From NCBI GenBank assembly GCA_902556355.1, contig CACDVW010000011.1, forward strand, positions 1-40,250: a stretch of DNA of 40,250 nucleotides. The letters are read 5' to 3'. This stretch comes from an uncultured SAR86 cluster bacterium (lineage in GTDB: Bacteria; Pseudomonadota; Gammaproteobacteria; Magnimaribacterales; D2472). A program made the position numbers and the translations under genes. The notes under the pieces are model-generated. The model did no database searches, was not told the origin of the DNA, and saw only the letters and a program-made list of their open reading frames with translations. Of the stretch, positions 1 through 8,430 are shown piece by piece (within the stretch, counting starts at the first letter, position 1; every line of letters begins with the position of its first letter).

Positions 1-113
1 GGAGGTGGAGTTGTTGGACCACTATCACCACCGTTTCCACCTCCACCGCCACCGCCTCCACAGGAGACAATGAATAAAACACTAAATGTTATGGGTAGTA
101 ATTTTTTAATCAA
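1..113 (-). CDS. Lipoprotein N-terminus (partial, runs off window start)
   Basis: The reverse strand opens with TTG at 113 and reads a signal peptide of the form IKKLLPITFSVLFIVSC followed by eight glycines and a Gly/Asp/Pro-rich linker. FIVSC is a lipobox, so the Cys should be lipidated and the protein exported to the envelope. The remainder lies outside the window, so no function can be given. TTG is chosen because the frame has an in-frame stop a short way upstream and no ATG; there is no clear Shine-Dalgarno. The same Cys-Gly-run layout recurs in several lipoproteins of this window, which supports this being a real gene. It is too short for the ORF track. Confidence 0.7.
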   Translation of the reverse strand, partial: MIKKLLPITFSVLFIVSCGGGGGGGGNGGDSGPTTPP

Positions 114-123
114 CTTAATTTGG

Positions 124-147
124 TTTAGTTTAGTTTAGTTTAGTTTA
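124..147. repeat. TTTAG pentanucleotide tandem repeat (about 4.8 copies)
   Basis: TTTAG is repeated four times and followed by TTTA. The tract lies between tRNA-Ala and the TTG start of the lipoprotein at 113, in what should be its promoter or 5' leader. It contains an in-frame stop relative to that start, so it is non-coding there. Confidence 0.85.
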
Positions 148-190
148 TGTTCTAAATTAACTCGTATTACAATGAATGTAAATACCAAGA

Positions 191-266
191 TGGTGGAGCT
201 AGTCGGGATCGAACCGACGACCTTCAACGTGCCACGCTGACGCTCTCCCAGCTGAGCTATAGCCCC
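191..266 (-). tRNA. tRNA-Ala (GGC)
   Basis: The reverse complement gives a 76-nt cloverleaf with CCA encoded. The acceptor stem is GGGGCTA/TAGCTCC and includes the G3-U70 wobble that marks alanine tRNAs. The D arm is GCTC-AGCTGGGA-GAGC, the anticodon loop GTGGCAC gives anticodon GGC, and the T arm contains GTCGG-TTCGATC-CCGAC. Confidence 0.97.
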
Positions 267-326
267 ACAAAGATGCAAATTTTAAATAATTGATATGGTT
301 TAGACAATAATTAATGAGTTTAAAAT

Positions 327-866
327 TTACAGCTGATTATTTAAAACTTTTTCCACAAATGCCATTCTTTCTTCATTGCTCTTAAATTCTTGATCTAAGA
401 TTAAATTAGCCTCATCTCTGAGTAAAAACTGATTTTTATCTTGTAGCAAACCCTCATAGAATCGATACGTATACCTATGTGTATGCTTCTTGATAATGCA
501 AGCACTATCATTTGAATCTTTAGGTGGTAAAAATTTTAAATATTTAGCTGCATCCACTGAAACTTTTTTAAAAAATGGGCAAGGTTTAAAATTTATTGAA
601 CCATCATCATCTCTAGATACAGCACAGTTTGACTCTGCTACCTTGATATTGCTTACACTTCCATCATTGTTAATAGCGTAACTGACAATCGAATAACCTT
701 GGAAGGTTGTATATGGATATTCAGGTTTCATTATTTGTATTTTTCTAGTAGAACAGTCATCCTCAGTAATTGCAGCAGAAACCGAAGAGCTAATAAAAAC
801 AATACATGTTAACAAACAAGTAATTATGTTTGTTTTTTGAAAATACAGTTTGTTTGTCTTTTTCAT
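327..866 (-). CDS. Secreted TonB C-terminal-domain-like protein
   Basis: This 179-residue protein has an N-terminal hydrophobic signal segment (about residues 14-32, ending in SVSA). It then shows a pattern typical of the TonB C-terminal fold: a YP pair, then G-x-S-I-V-S-Y-A-I-N-N-D-G-S-V-S-N-I-K-V, then a conserved A-A-K-Y-L-x-F-L-P-P block around residues 105-115. A full TonB would carry a retained transmembrane anchor and a long Pro-rich spacer, and neither is present. It is therefore more likely a free periplasmic or secreted TonB_C-like protein than an energy-transducing TonB. Six cysteines lie in the mature part and could form disulfides. It sits alone between tRNA-Ala and the MBL gene. 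The domain assignment is by pattern only. Confidence 0.6.
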   Translation of the reverse strand: MKKTNKLYFQKTNIITCLLTCIVFISSSVSAAITEDDCSTRKIQIMKPEYPYTTFQGYSIVSYAINNDGSVSNIKVAESNCAVSRDDDGSINFKPCPFFKKVSVDAAKYLKFLPPKDSNDSACIIKKHTHRYTYRFYEGLLQDKNQFLLRDEANLILDQEFKSNEERMAFVEKVLNNQL

Positions 867-901
867 ATATTTATCCGATTTGTCGATTGAATTGTTTTGA
901 T

Positions 902-1870
902 TTATTTTAAATATATCACATCCCCGGGTGATACTGATTTAAAGTCTATAGAACCATTTTCATTAACTGCTTTTTTTAATCTCTCTTTTGGTTCAATAGT
1001 ATCTTCATCTGTTAGGGTAAATGTAGCCCAGTGCATTCCAAAAGCTTTTTCAGCCTCCAGATCAAGCATTATTTGCACAGCATCTTCAGGATTAACATGA
1101 CTCTCTGCCATAAACCATTCAGGATCATATGCGCCTATTGGTATAAAGGCATATTTTGGAGCCCCGAGTTTTAATCTGGTATCTATAAAATCTTTAGAGT
1201 AACCAGTATCTCCAGCATGATATATAGAATAGTCTTTATTTTTTATAAACCAACCTCCCCATAAGCTCTTATTTCTATCAAACAAAGATCTTTTAGACCA
1301 ATGTTGAACTGGGGTAAAGGTAAATACAAATTCCATGTGCTCAATTGATTCCCACCAATTAAAATTGTAAACATTTTTAATTCTTTTTCTTTGTAATAAC
1401 TTTTCATCACCTGCTGGAACTAAAAAAATAGCATCTGGATGATTTTTAGAAATTTTTTTTAATGAACGTATATCAAGATGGTCGTAATGATTATGACTTA
1501 CAGTAACAACATCAATTTTAGGAATCTTGTTTAGCGGTATGGCAGGAGGAATCAATCGTCTAGGTCCAATATTTCTAAAAGGTGATGCTCTTTTTGAAAA
1601 AATTGGATCAGTTAAAATTGTCACTCCATTCTTTTTAATTAAAAAAGTTGAGTGGCCTATCCAAACAGCATAATTATCATCTTCTGATAAGTTTATTTCT
1701 TCCCAGTCAGATGATATTTCAATTTTAGTAATCTCAGGTACTACATCTGATCTAATCCACTTCAACATATCCCCAAATGATTTATCTGAAGCAACACCAT
1801 TTGTGTTTTTATATTCAGCAAACAACAAACCTGAAGTAATTAATAGAAATATATATAAAGTTTTGTACAT
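902..1870 (-). CDS. NAPE-PLD-like metallo-beta-lactamase-fold hydrolase
   Basis: This 322-residue protein begins with a signal-peptide-like segment (residues 1-18, ending LLFA), so an exported enzyme is likely. The MBL metal signature SHNHYDHLD (HxHxDH) occurs near residue 128, followed by HAGDTG and a late GMHW histidine. The stretch IGPRRLIPPAIPL plus the later IPIGAYDPEWFM and HVNPEDAVQ block is characteristic of the N-acyl-phosphatidylethanolamine phospholipase D branch of the MBL superfamily. Members hydrolyse a phosphodiester in lipids; the actual substrate is unknown. It starts 4 nt after the deacetylase gene ends and is probably the last gene of that operon. Confidence 0.8.
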   Translation of the reverse strand: MYKTLYIFLLITSGLLFAEYKNTNGVASDKSFGDMLKWIRSDVVPEITKIEISSDWEEINLSEDDNYAVWIGHSTFLIKKNGVTILTDPIFSKRASPFRNIGPRRLIPPAIPLNKIPKIDVVTVSHNHYDHLDIRSLKKISKNHPDAIFLVPAGDEKLLQRKRIKNVYNFNWWESIEHMEFVFTFTPVQHWSKRSLFDRNKSLWGGWFIKNKDYSIYHAGDTGYSKDFIDTRLKLGAPKYAFIPIGAYDPEWFMAESHVNPEDAVQIMLDLEAEKAFGMHWATFTLTDEDTIEPKERLKKAVNENGSIDFKSVSPGDVIYLK

Positions 1871-1874
1871 AAGT

Positions 1875-2681
1875 TTAAATAAATCCTCTAAAACCTTTTT
1901 GAACTCTTAATTTAAAAGCAAAAAAATTATCCTTCCCGGACGCCTTTATCCTTTTTAGTTCAAAAGGTAAATCAAGATCAGCTACTCCTTCATCTGTTGT
2001 AACCGCAGATTCGTAACTGCTGTTTTTTACTATCTCAACATCATCGTCATTATATATTCCAAAAGGATAAGCAAAACTTGAAACTTTGCTATTAAATGTT
2101 GTTTCTAATATATTTTTACATTCAATCATTTCATATTGTTTATCATCGGTTGAGGTATTTGGTAAAAAAGGATGGGTAATGGTGTGGCCACCAAGTTCAA
2201 AAACCCCTGAATCTAACATTTCTTTAATATGATCATCAGATAATTTTTCTTCATTAGCTAAGACACCAGTGTTATGTTTAGGGTTCTTTTTTACAGACCA
2301 ATCATTTTTATGTCTATCAATAACTAAATACAAAGTAGCGCAGGCATTATATTTTTTTAATAAAGGGAATGCATTGGTATAGTTATCTAAATAACCATCA
2401 TCAAATGTTATTGCTACTACTTTATTGTCGTTTTCATAAAGTTGTAATTCAGACATCTTGATAAATTTCCATCCATTATTTTTAAAATACTTTAAGTGCC
2501 TCTCAAACATATCCGGAGAAACCCTTAAACCAGATTTTTTGGTGCTTTCAAGCTGACCTGAAATCATGTGATACATCATAATTCTTGTTTTTTTCATATC
2601 TTTTCTTGGGTACCACCATGCGTATTTCAATGAAAAAAGAATCAATAGTAGGTCAATAAGGATAGCTATGGTTATTGTCAT
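1875..2681 (-). CDS. Polysaccharide deacetylase (NodB homology domain, CE4)
   Basis: This 268-residue protein has an N-terminal hydrophobic helix (residues 3-22), consistent with a membrane anchor. It carries the CE4 motifs: AITFDDGYLDNY (metal and catalytic Asp, about residue 91), GGHTITHP (HxxxH metal ligands, about 166) and SFAYPFG (about 200). The family removes N- or O-acetyl groups from polysaccharides such as peptidoglycan or exopolysaccharide. Its ATG overlaps the stop of the upstream glycosyltransferase by 4 nt (ATGA), implying translational coupling. The pairing points to assembly or modification of a surface glycan; the substrate cannot be read from the sequence. Confidence 0.88.
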   Translation of the reverse strand: MTITIAILIDLLLILFSLKYAWWYPRKDMKKTRIMMYHMISGQLESTKKSGLRVSPDMFERHLKYFKNNGWKFIKMSELQLYENDNKVVAITFDDGYLDNYTNAFPLLKKYNACATLYLVIDRHKNDWSVKKNPKHNTGVLANEEKLSDDHIKEMLDSGVFELGGHTITHPFLPNTSTDDKQYEMIECKNILETTFNSKVSSFAYPFGIYNDDDVEIVKNSSYESAVTTDEGVADLDLPFELKRIKASGKDNFFAFKLRVQKGFRGFI

Positions 2682-3784
2682 GAGATTATTTCATTATAAA
2701 AATCTATAGTGGATTCACACATATTTGATTTTAAAAATTTTGTATTTTCTTTAATATCTCTATTGTGCCCGTCAAGTATTGAGATTGATTTTTCTAACAA
2801 GGATTTTGAATCATTTGCCTCTATACAACCGTAAGGATAGAGTTCTTCTAAAATCTCTTGTACTCCACCTCTATTATAGCCAATAGATGGAATTCCAATT
2901 GATAGCGGTTCTAAGATACTTCTTCCAAATGACTCAGGCTTGTTGGATGTATTAAAAACAATACTAGAGATTGCATAAATATTCTTAATATCTTTTCTAA
3001 AGTCTAAAAAACAAATATCTGAATCTAAGCTTAAGGATTTTATTAATTCTTTTAGTCGATTAAGATATTTTTGATGCTTATCTTTTGCTTCACCTGCAAT
3101 TAAAACCTTTACCTTATGATTTGAGTTATCCTTAATAGCTTTTGTAAGGTGAATAATTTTTTCAAAATCTTTCAGTGGAGATATTCTTCCGGCAATTGTT
3201 AATAAATTAGTATTCCTTGTCTCAGGATATTGTGAGTACCACTCTTCCAACCAATTATTAGACGGCCTGTAACCAGAAAAAAACTCTGAAGAATCAACAC
3301 CCCTGTATATAAGTTTTATATTTTTAGATTTTGTATTTTTATAATTTTCTAATAAATAGTTTTTTGCTGAATTTGAAACAGTAATAATGTTTTTTGGTTT
3401 TGACATTACAGCACTATAAAAATTTACAGAATATAGACCATGAATTGTTGAAACGAGATGAGGCCTTTTATTTTCTGGTATTTTTTTTAAGGCTTTCCAA
3501 ACTATCCATGCTGGCATTCTAGATCGAACATGCAAAATATCAGCATTCATTTCTTCAATCCATTTTGCCAATGGCTTAATCTGTCTAAATGTAAAAATAT
3601 TTTTTTTATGCAGATTCCAGTCGTGATGACGTGTTCCTTCCTGGATTAATTGATCTACTAGCCGTCCACCAGCAGAAACAACATGAGATTCATGACCGGC
3701 ATCTACTATAGCTTTTGATATTTCTAGGACACCCTGCTCAACACCACCACTTTCAAGAGTTGGAACAAATTGGATAACTTTCAT
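2678..3784 (-). CDS. Glycosyltransferase family 4 (GT-B fold)
   Basis: This 368-residue protein has the N-terminal ESGGVEQGVLEIS motif typical of GT4 enzymes (nucleotide-sugar acceptor domain with G-G-V-E). A central linker IAGRISPLKDFEKIIHL opens the donor domain. The C-terminal block contains PESFGRSILEPLSIGIPSIG and G-G-V-Q-E-I-L, the usual E-x7-E donor-binding region. It most likely transfers a sugar from an activated donor to a cell-surface glycan or lipid-linked acceptor on the cytoplasmic side. It is coupled by a 4-nt overlap to the downstream deacetylase. The nearest named relatives cannot be chosen without a search. Confidence 0.88.
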   Translation of the reverse strand: MKVIQFVPTLESGGVEQGVLEISKAIVDAGHESHVVSAGGRLVDQLIQEGTRHHDWNLHKKNIFTFRQIKPLAKWIEEMNADILHVRSRMPAWIVWKALKKIPENKRPHLVSTIHGLYSVNFYSAVMSKPKNIITVSNSAKNYLLENYKNTKSKNIKLIYRGVDSSEFFSGYRPSNNWLEEWYSQYPETRNTNLLTIAGRISPLKDFEKIIHLTKAIKDNSNHKVKVLIAGEAKDKHQKYLNRLKELIKSLSLDSDICFLDFRKDIKNIYAISSIVFNTSNKPESFGRSILEPLSIGIPSIGYNRGGVQEILEELYPYGCIEANDSKSLLEKSISILDGHNRDIKENTKFLKSNMCESTIDFYNEIIS

Positions 3785-3826
3785 GACAAGATTCTAACAC
3801 TGATGACGAAGGTATCTAAATTTTGT

Positions 3827-4114
3827 TTAGCTTACTCCCTCAACTATAGTTACCAATCTTTTTGCTGAAGCTTTTACATAAACTAGGGCTTCTTGATACT
3901 CATCAGAGTTATAACAAAATAATGCTTCATCAAAGCTATTAAATTCTATTAATACGGTTCTATGGTAACCATCACCCTCGACTTCAACTTGTTTACCACC
4001 TCTTACAAGAAACTTTCCTTTATATTTACTAATAATTGGTCCAGCTAAATCGATATATTTAGCATACTCATCTGGATTGAGTATATTACCTCTTACAACC
4101 CAATAGGCTTTCAT
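3827..4114 (-). CDS. DUF1330 family protein
   Basis: This 95-residue cytoplasmic protein matches the DUF1330 pattern: N-terminal A-Y-W-V-V-R, then Y-x-x-Y-I-D-L-A-G-P-I-I-x-K-Y-x-G-K-F-L-V-R-G-G, then VLIEFNSFDEALFCYNSDEYQEA. These small proteins adopt a dimeric alpha/beta (ferredoxin-like) fold and have no settled biochemical role. Its ATG follows the glcB stop by only 2 nt, so the two are co-transcribed and probably translationally coupled. A role linked to glyoxylate or organic-acid use is suggested only by that context. Confidence 0.9.
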   Translation of the reverse strand: MKAYWVVRGNILNPDEYAKYIDLAGPIISKYKGKFLVRGGKQVEVEGDGYHRTVLIEFNSFDEALFCYNSDEYQEALVYVKASAKRLVTIVEGVS

Positions 4115-4116
4115 GT

Positions 4117-6333
4117 TTAAGACTTAAATTTAAGTCTTGTTTGATGAAGAATTGGCTCTGTATAACCACTGGGCTGGACTCTTCCTTCGATAGCAAGATT
4201 GCACGCAGCCTCAAAAGCTAACCCATCATATGAGGGAGCCATTGATTTATATAGAGGATCAGAATCATTTTGCTTATCTACAACAAGTGCCATTTTTTTC
4301 ATTGCTTCCATAACCTGCTCATGAGAAACCAAACCATGATGAAGCCAATTGGCTATATGTTGACTAGATATTCTACAGGTTGCCCTATCTTCCATAAGCC
4401 CAACATTATTTATATCTGGAACTTTTGAACAACCTACACCTTGATCAACCCATCTAACTACATAACCCAAGATACCCTGACAATTATTTTCGAGTTCTGC
4501 TTGAATATCTTCAGAAGAAATTTCAGCAGGATTTTTATGAACAGGGATATCTAAAATGGCATCTAAACTCGCCTTTTCTCTATTCATTATTAAATCTTGT
4601 TCATCACTTACAAGAATCTGATGGTAGTGAATCGCATGAAGCGTTGCAGCTGTAGGAGAAGGAACCCATGCGCAGTTAGCGCCAGCTTTTGGATGCATAG
4701 TTTTTGTATTATACATTCCAAGCATTTCATCAGGCATTGGCCACATACCTTTACCTATTTGAGCCTTACCTTTAAAACCTGTTTCTAATCCTATATCTAC
4801 ATTCCAATTTTCATATTGCGCTATCCATTGATGTAGTTTCATGTCGGCCTTGGTAATCATTGGGCCTGCTTCCATACTTGTATGAATTTCATCGCCTGTT
4901 CTATCAAGGAAACCAGTATTTATAAAAATAACTCTATCTTTAGCTACTTCTATACATTCTTTTAAATTAACCGTAGTTCTTCTCTCTTCATCCATAATAC
5001 CCACTTTTGCAGTGAGTTGTGGAAGACCAAGAGCATTCTCAACGGCTGAGAATAAATCGCAAGTAAATTGTACCTCTTCAGGGCCATGCATTTTCGGTTT
5101 AACAATATATACACTTCCAGTTTTTGAATTTTGATACAAGCCATTTTTATTAAGATCATGCATGGCGATACAAATTGTGAACATGGCATCAATTATCCCT
5201 TCAGGAACCTCATTTCCTTGAGAATCTAAAACGCCAGGATTAGTCATAAGATGTCCAACATTTCTTACTAACATCAAACTTCTTCCAGGAAGAGTTAAAT
5301 CATTTCCATCTGCAGTTGTATATGATCTATCAGGATTTAATTTTCTTGTTAATAGAGATCCGTTTTTATCAAAAGATTCTTTTAAATCTCCCTTCATCAA
5401 TCCTAACCAATTTCTATATACAGCTGTTTTATCTTCTCCATCAACAGCAGCTACTGAATCCTCACAGTCTTGAATTGTAGTAATTGCAGATTCCATAAGG
5501 ATATCTTTAATACCTGCTTTATCGGTTTGACCAATAGAATGATTTGGATCGATTTGAATTTCAAAATGTAGATTATTATTTTTAAATAAAAGAGAGTAAG
5601 CATTATTTCCATTATCACTATAGCCAATATATTGAGCTGGGTTTTTTAAACCAACCTTGCCGACCTCTGGAAGCAGTACTTGAATTTTTCCTTCAACAAA
5701 TTCAAAACCCAGAACATCTTTAAAACTTCCTTGTTCAAGAGGAATAGCTTCATCTAAAAAATTCTTTGCAAAATCTATAACTCTATCTCCTCTTACTGGA
5801 TTATAGCCTCCTACCTTTTCTGCTCCATTATCTTCACTGATGACATCAGTTCCATACAATGCATCATAAAGACTACCCCATCTAGCATTTGCGGCATTTA
5901 GTGCAAATCTTGCATTCATAACTGGAACAACAAGCTGAGGACCAGCAATTGTTTTAATTTCAGGGTCTACATTATCAGTAGATATTGAAAAATCTTGACT
6001 CCTGGTTGCAATGTATCCAATGTCAGTTAAAAACGTTTTATATTCTTCATAGTCAAAATCCTGACCTTTGCGTTCAAGATGCCATTTATCAATTTGGGTT
6101 TGAATATCTTCTCTTTTTTGCAATAAATCTTTATTCCTTGGAGAAAATTCATTAATAATTTTTTCAAAAGAGGACCAGAAATGCTCTTTAGAGATATCCA
6201 AACCATCAAGGACTTCGTTCTCTAAAAATTCTTGTAAATGTTTTGAAATTATTAATGAGGTAGAATTTTTATTAGGTTTAGATTCTGGTTTTGGAGAATT
6301 AAAAAAAGCGGTTAATTTTGTAAATATATTCAT
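4117..6333 (-). CDS. glcB: Malate synthase G
   Basis: At 738 residues this is close to the usual length of the monomeric G-type enzyme (about 720). It condenses glyoxylate with acetyl-CoA to give malate. Recognisable blocks are [20 protein letters not shown] near residue 133, [10 protein letters not shown] near 360, [15 protein letters not shown], the [10 protein letters not shown] loop, [20 protein letters not shown] and [17 protein letters not shown]. No isocitrate lyase gene lies in the window, so the glyoxylate source may be glycolate, purine breakdown or an isocitrate lyase encoded elsewhere. DUF1330 follows after 2 nt. The gene is intact with its N-terminal extension in frame. Confidence 0.97.
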   Translation of the reverse strand: MNIFTKLTAFFNSPKPESKPNKNSTSLIISKHLQEFLENEVLDGLDISKEHFWSSFEKIINEFSPRNKDLLQKREDIQTQIDKWHLERKGQDFDYEEYKTFLTDIGYIATRSQDFSISTDNVDPEIKTIAGPQLVVPVMNARFALNAANARWGSLYDALYGTDVISEDNGAEKVGGYNPVRGDRVIDFAKNFLDEAIPLEQGSFKDVLGFEFVEGKIQVLLPEVGKVGLKNPAQYIGYSDNGNNAYSLLFKNNNLHFEIQIDPNHSIGQTDKAGIKDILMESAITTIQDCEDSVAAVDGEDKTAVYRNWLGLMKGDLKESFDKNGSLLTRKLNPDRSYTTADGNDLTLPGRSLMLVRNVGHLMTNPGVLDSQGNEVPEGIIDAMFTICIAMHDLNKNGLYQNSKTGSVYIVKPKMHGPEEVQFTCDLFSAVENALGLPQLTAKVGIMDEERRTTVNLKECIEVAKDRVIFINTGFLDRTGDEIHTSMEAGPMITKADMKLHQWIAQYENWNVDIGLETGFKGKAQIGKGMWPMPDEMLGMYNTKTMHPKAGANCAWVPSPTAATLHAIHYHQILVSDEQDLIMNREKASLDAILDIPVHKNPAEISSEDIQAELENNCQGILGYVVRWVDQGVGCSKVPDINNVGLMEDRATCRISSQHIANWLHHGLVSHEQVMEAMKKMALVVDKQNDSDPLYKSMAPSYDGLAFEAACNLAIEGRVQPSGYTEPILHQTRLKFKS

Positions 6334-6387
6334 CGAAGAATTATAGCAAGTTAGATAAAATAACCAATACTAAAAAATTAGCACTAA

Positions 6388-7527
6388 TTATTTAAAATTT
6401 CTTACCTCTTCTTCAGGATCATAATTCCAAATCTTTTTTCTTATAGATCTAATTGCCAACGAAGGTAAATGCTTCATGACAAAATTTCTTAAGAAGACTA
6501 TTACTGGATTTGAAATATGATTAAGATGACCCTGCCTTAAAGACATCTTTGTAATAGTTTTTATTCTTTTGATTCTTAAAGCCTCATAAGCATTCTGTGC
6601 TTTATTAATGTCCGAATTGTATTTAATTAAAAAATGTCCAAAAATATAGGCATCCTCAAGTGCAAGGCATCCACCCTGACCAATAAAAGGGACAATTGGA
6701 TGAGCAGCATCTCCTAGTAGAGTAAGGTTTTTATATTTAATATTTTTAATGAGTGGTCTTATATAAACTCCCCATTTAAAAAGAGATGTTTCTTTGTTAA
6801 TAAAAGAATATAAATCTTTATTACTAAAAACTAGATCATTTTTTAATTCTTCGAATGTGCCTGAAGACTTCCATGATTCTTTATATTTTTTTGGTGTCTT
6901 GATAGCAGCAACGAAACTAATTTTTGAATTAGAAATAGGATATGTGACAATGTGATGATTTGGTCCTAAAAAAGTTTGAGTATTTTTTTGTTTTTTTTCT
7001 ACTATTGCTCTCCAAACAGAATAGCCACTATAAGTTGGTTCTTTTTGAAAATCTAATTTTTTTCTACATATAGATTTAATGCCATCACAGGCCACAATAT
7101 GTCTAACTTGATATGTTTTATCACCTGTAAATTTTAGTTCAGATTTATCAAAATCTACATCATATAATTGATGATCAAATAAAATTTGGCCATCTAGAGA
7201 AATGTATTTTTCATAAAGATATTTATATAAAACCTGTCTTGATGTTGTTATTACATCTACATCAAAACTATTTATCTTTTTATTATTCGAAAAAAAATCT
7301 GCTTGTTTTGGATTTGACGAAATAGAGATGATTTCATCGTATAAATTTAAATATTTTAGAATTTTGGCTCCGTTTGGCGAGATGGATATTCCTGCTCCAT
7401 ATTCACTTATATTGGTTGATTTTTCAAAAATAACGACAGGAATATCTGCTTTTTTTAAAATACAGCCCAAAGCTAGTCCTGAGATTCCTGCACCAATAAT
7501 ACCAATATAATTCTCGTAATTTTGCAT
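6388..7527 (-). CDS. FAD-dependent monooxygenase (salicylate hydroxylase / UbiH-like)
   Basis: This group A flavoprotein monooxygenase shows all three signatures: GIIGAGISGLALG (FAD Rossmann motif, about residues 8-20), ACDGIKSICR (the DG motif, about residue 146) and GDAAHPIVPFIGQGGCLALEDA (the GD motif, about residue 267). It would use NAD(P)H and O2 to hydroxylate an aromatic or quinone-type substrate. The ORF track starts at 7563, but those 12 extra residues are encoded by the rho-independent terminator of the preceding gene, so I prefer ATG at 7527 (MQNYENY). The terminator stem does contain a perfect GGAGG ahead of the upstream ATG, so the longer form is not excluded. The substrate is unknown. 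Confidence 0.85.
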   Translation of the reverse strand: MQNYENYIGIIGAGISGLALGCILKKADIPVVIFEKSTNISEYGAGISISPNGAKILKYLNLYDEIISISSNPKQADFFSNNKKINSFDVDVITTSRQVLYKYLYEKYISLDGQILFDHQLYDVDFDKSELKFTGDKTYQVRHIVACDGIKSICRKKLDFQKEPTYSGYSVWRAIVEKKQKNTQTFLGPNHHIVTYPISNSKISFVAAIKTPKKYKESWKSSGTFEELKNDLVFSNKDLYSFINKETSLFKWGVYIRPLIKNIKYKNLTLLGDAAHPIVPFIGQGGCLALEDAYIFGHFLIKYNSDINKAQNAYEALRIKRIKTITKMSLRQGHLNHISNPVIVFLRNFVMKHLPSLAIRSIRKKIWNYDPEEEVRNFK

Positions 7528-7548
7528 ATTATAATTATGCACTAATAA

Positions 7549-7577
7549 CAAAAAAGGAGGCATATAGCCTCCTTAAA
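7549..7577 (-). terminator. Rho-independent terminator after the secreted protein gene at 7595
   Basis: A perfect 8-bp stem AAGGAGGC / GCCTCCTT with a 5-nt loop is followed on the minus strand by a T-run. It lies 18 nt after the stop of the 250-residue secreted protein. Confidence 0.88.
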
Positions 7578-7594
7578 AAAATTAATATCTTCGG

Positions 7595-8347
7595 TTAGTT
7601 TTTTATTGGGACAATCGTAAAAGATCTTTGATTTTCGCAAACTCCACCCAATGCTTCCAAGGCTTCATATTCAGGCATTTCTTCTGCAGAACCCCAAAAG
7701 TTAGTCCAATTTTTTCCATAATCAGAAATTGTAGAAGTATAGACAGCTTGTACATAATCATAATCCCAACCAGGTGTTACCCCCATTGTTGGCCATATCA
7801 TTTTTCTACCTGCAACATCACCTAATTTTTTAGCAGCCTGAGCATATGCATAATAAGCATCATATTGTTGTTCTCCAGTTACACCTTCGCCATATTTGCA
7901 ATCTGAATAAACAACATAACCAGCTCCTCCATCAGGCGTTTCTGAAACTGTTCTTTGCCATGTATTAATTACTTGAGGGTTATTTACAGGAAGTTCGCCT
8001 AATAACTTACCTCCATTTTGAACCCAATAATCATTACCTTCGGCTTGCTTTTCTGGATTTGAATTGATTCCAAGCCAAATAAAATCAAATGTATCTAGGT
8101 TTACACCATAGTAAGGTATTAGCATTGATGCTCTATAGTCCTCATTTGGACCGGCAGCATCTCCAGTTGTTGCCCATTTTTTCCACTTTTCAGCCCATTT
8201 CATCATGTCATCCATGTCCTTTCCATCATTAAATGAACTGACATAATATTCAGCAACATTTGGTTCATAGGTAGGACCTTCTTCTGCATAAAGGTCTGAA
8301 GTTATAGTCATAGATAAAACTAAAACCATTGATAATAAGAATTTCAT
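7595..8347 (-). CDS. Secreted protein of unknown function, 250 aa
   Basis: A clear signal peptide (about residues 1-21, FLLSMVLVLSMTITSDLYA) precedes a mature domain rich in Trp and Tyr, with two Cys that may form a disulfide. The start is well supported by AGGAGGGG just upstream of the ATG. The sequence has no catalytic motif I recognise. The mature part begins Y-Y-V-S-S-F-N-D-G-K-D-M-D-D-M-M-K-W, a layout reminiscent of the alpha/beta-barrel proteins that measure 'movement in a pair', like the neighbour at 9476, but I cannot confirm homology. It has its own strong terminator, so it is likely a monocistronic, possibly abundant exported protein. Confidence 0.85.
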   Translation of the reverse strand: MKFLLSMVLVLSMTITSDLYAEEGPTYEPNVAEYYVSSFNDGKDMDDMMKWAEKWKKWATTGDAAGPNEDYRASMLIPYYGVNLDTFDFIWLGINSNPEKQAEGNDYWVQNGGKLLGELPVNNPQVINTWQRTVSETPDGGAGYVVYSDCKYGEGVTGEQQYDAYYAYAQAAKKLGDVAGRKMIWPTMGVTPGWDYDYVQAVYTSTISDYGKNWTNFWGSAEEMPEYEALEALGGVCENQRSFTIVPIKN

Positions 8348-8430
8348 CTTCCCCTCCTTTTTTTTAAATCATCATTAATACTACATTAAAGAATACGAAA
8401 ATGAAGTAAATATATGTATAAATCTTATAC

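Noticed and set aside
4117-7527. Complete glyoxylate-bypass locus
   Set aside because: Only malate synthase G is present; no isocitrate lyase or glycolate oxidase gene is found beside it, so no pathway locus is claimed.
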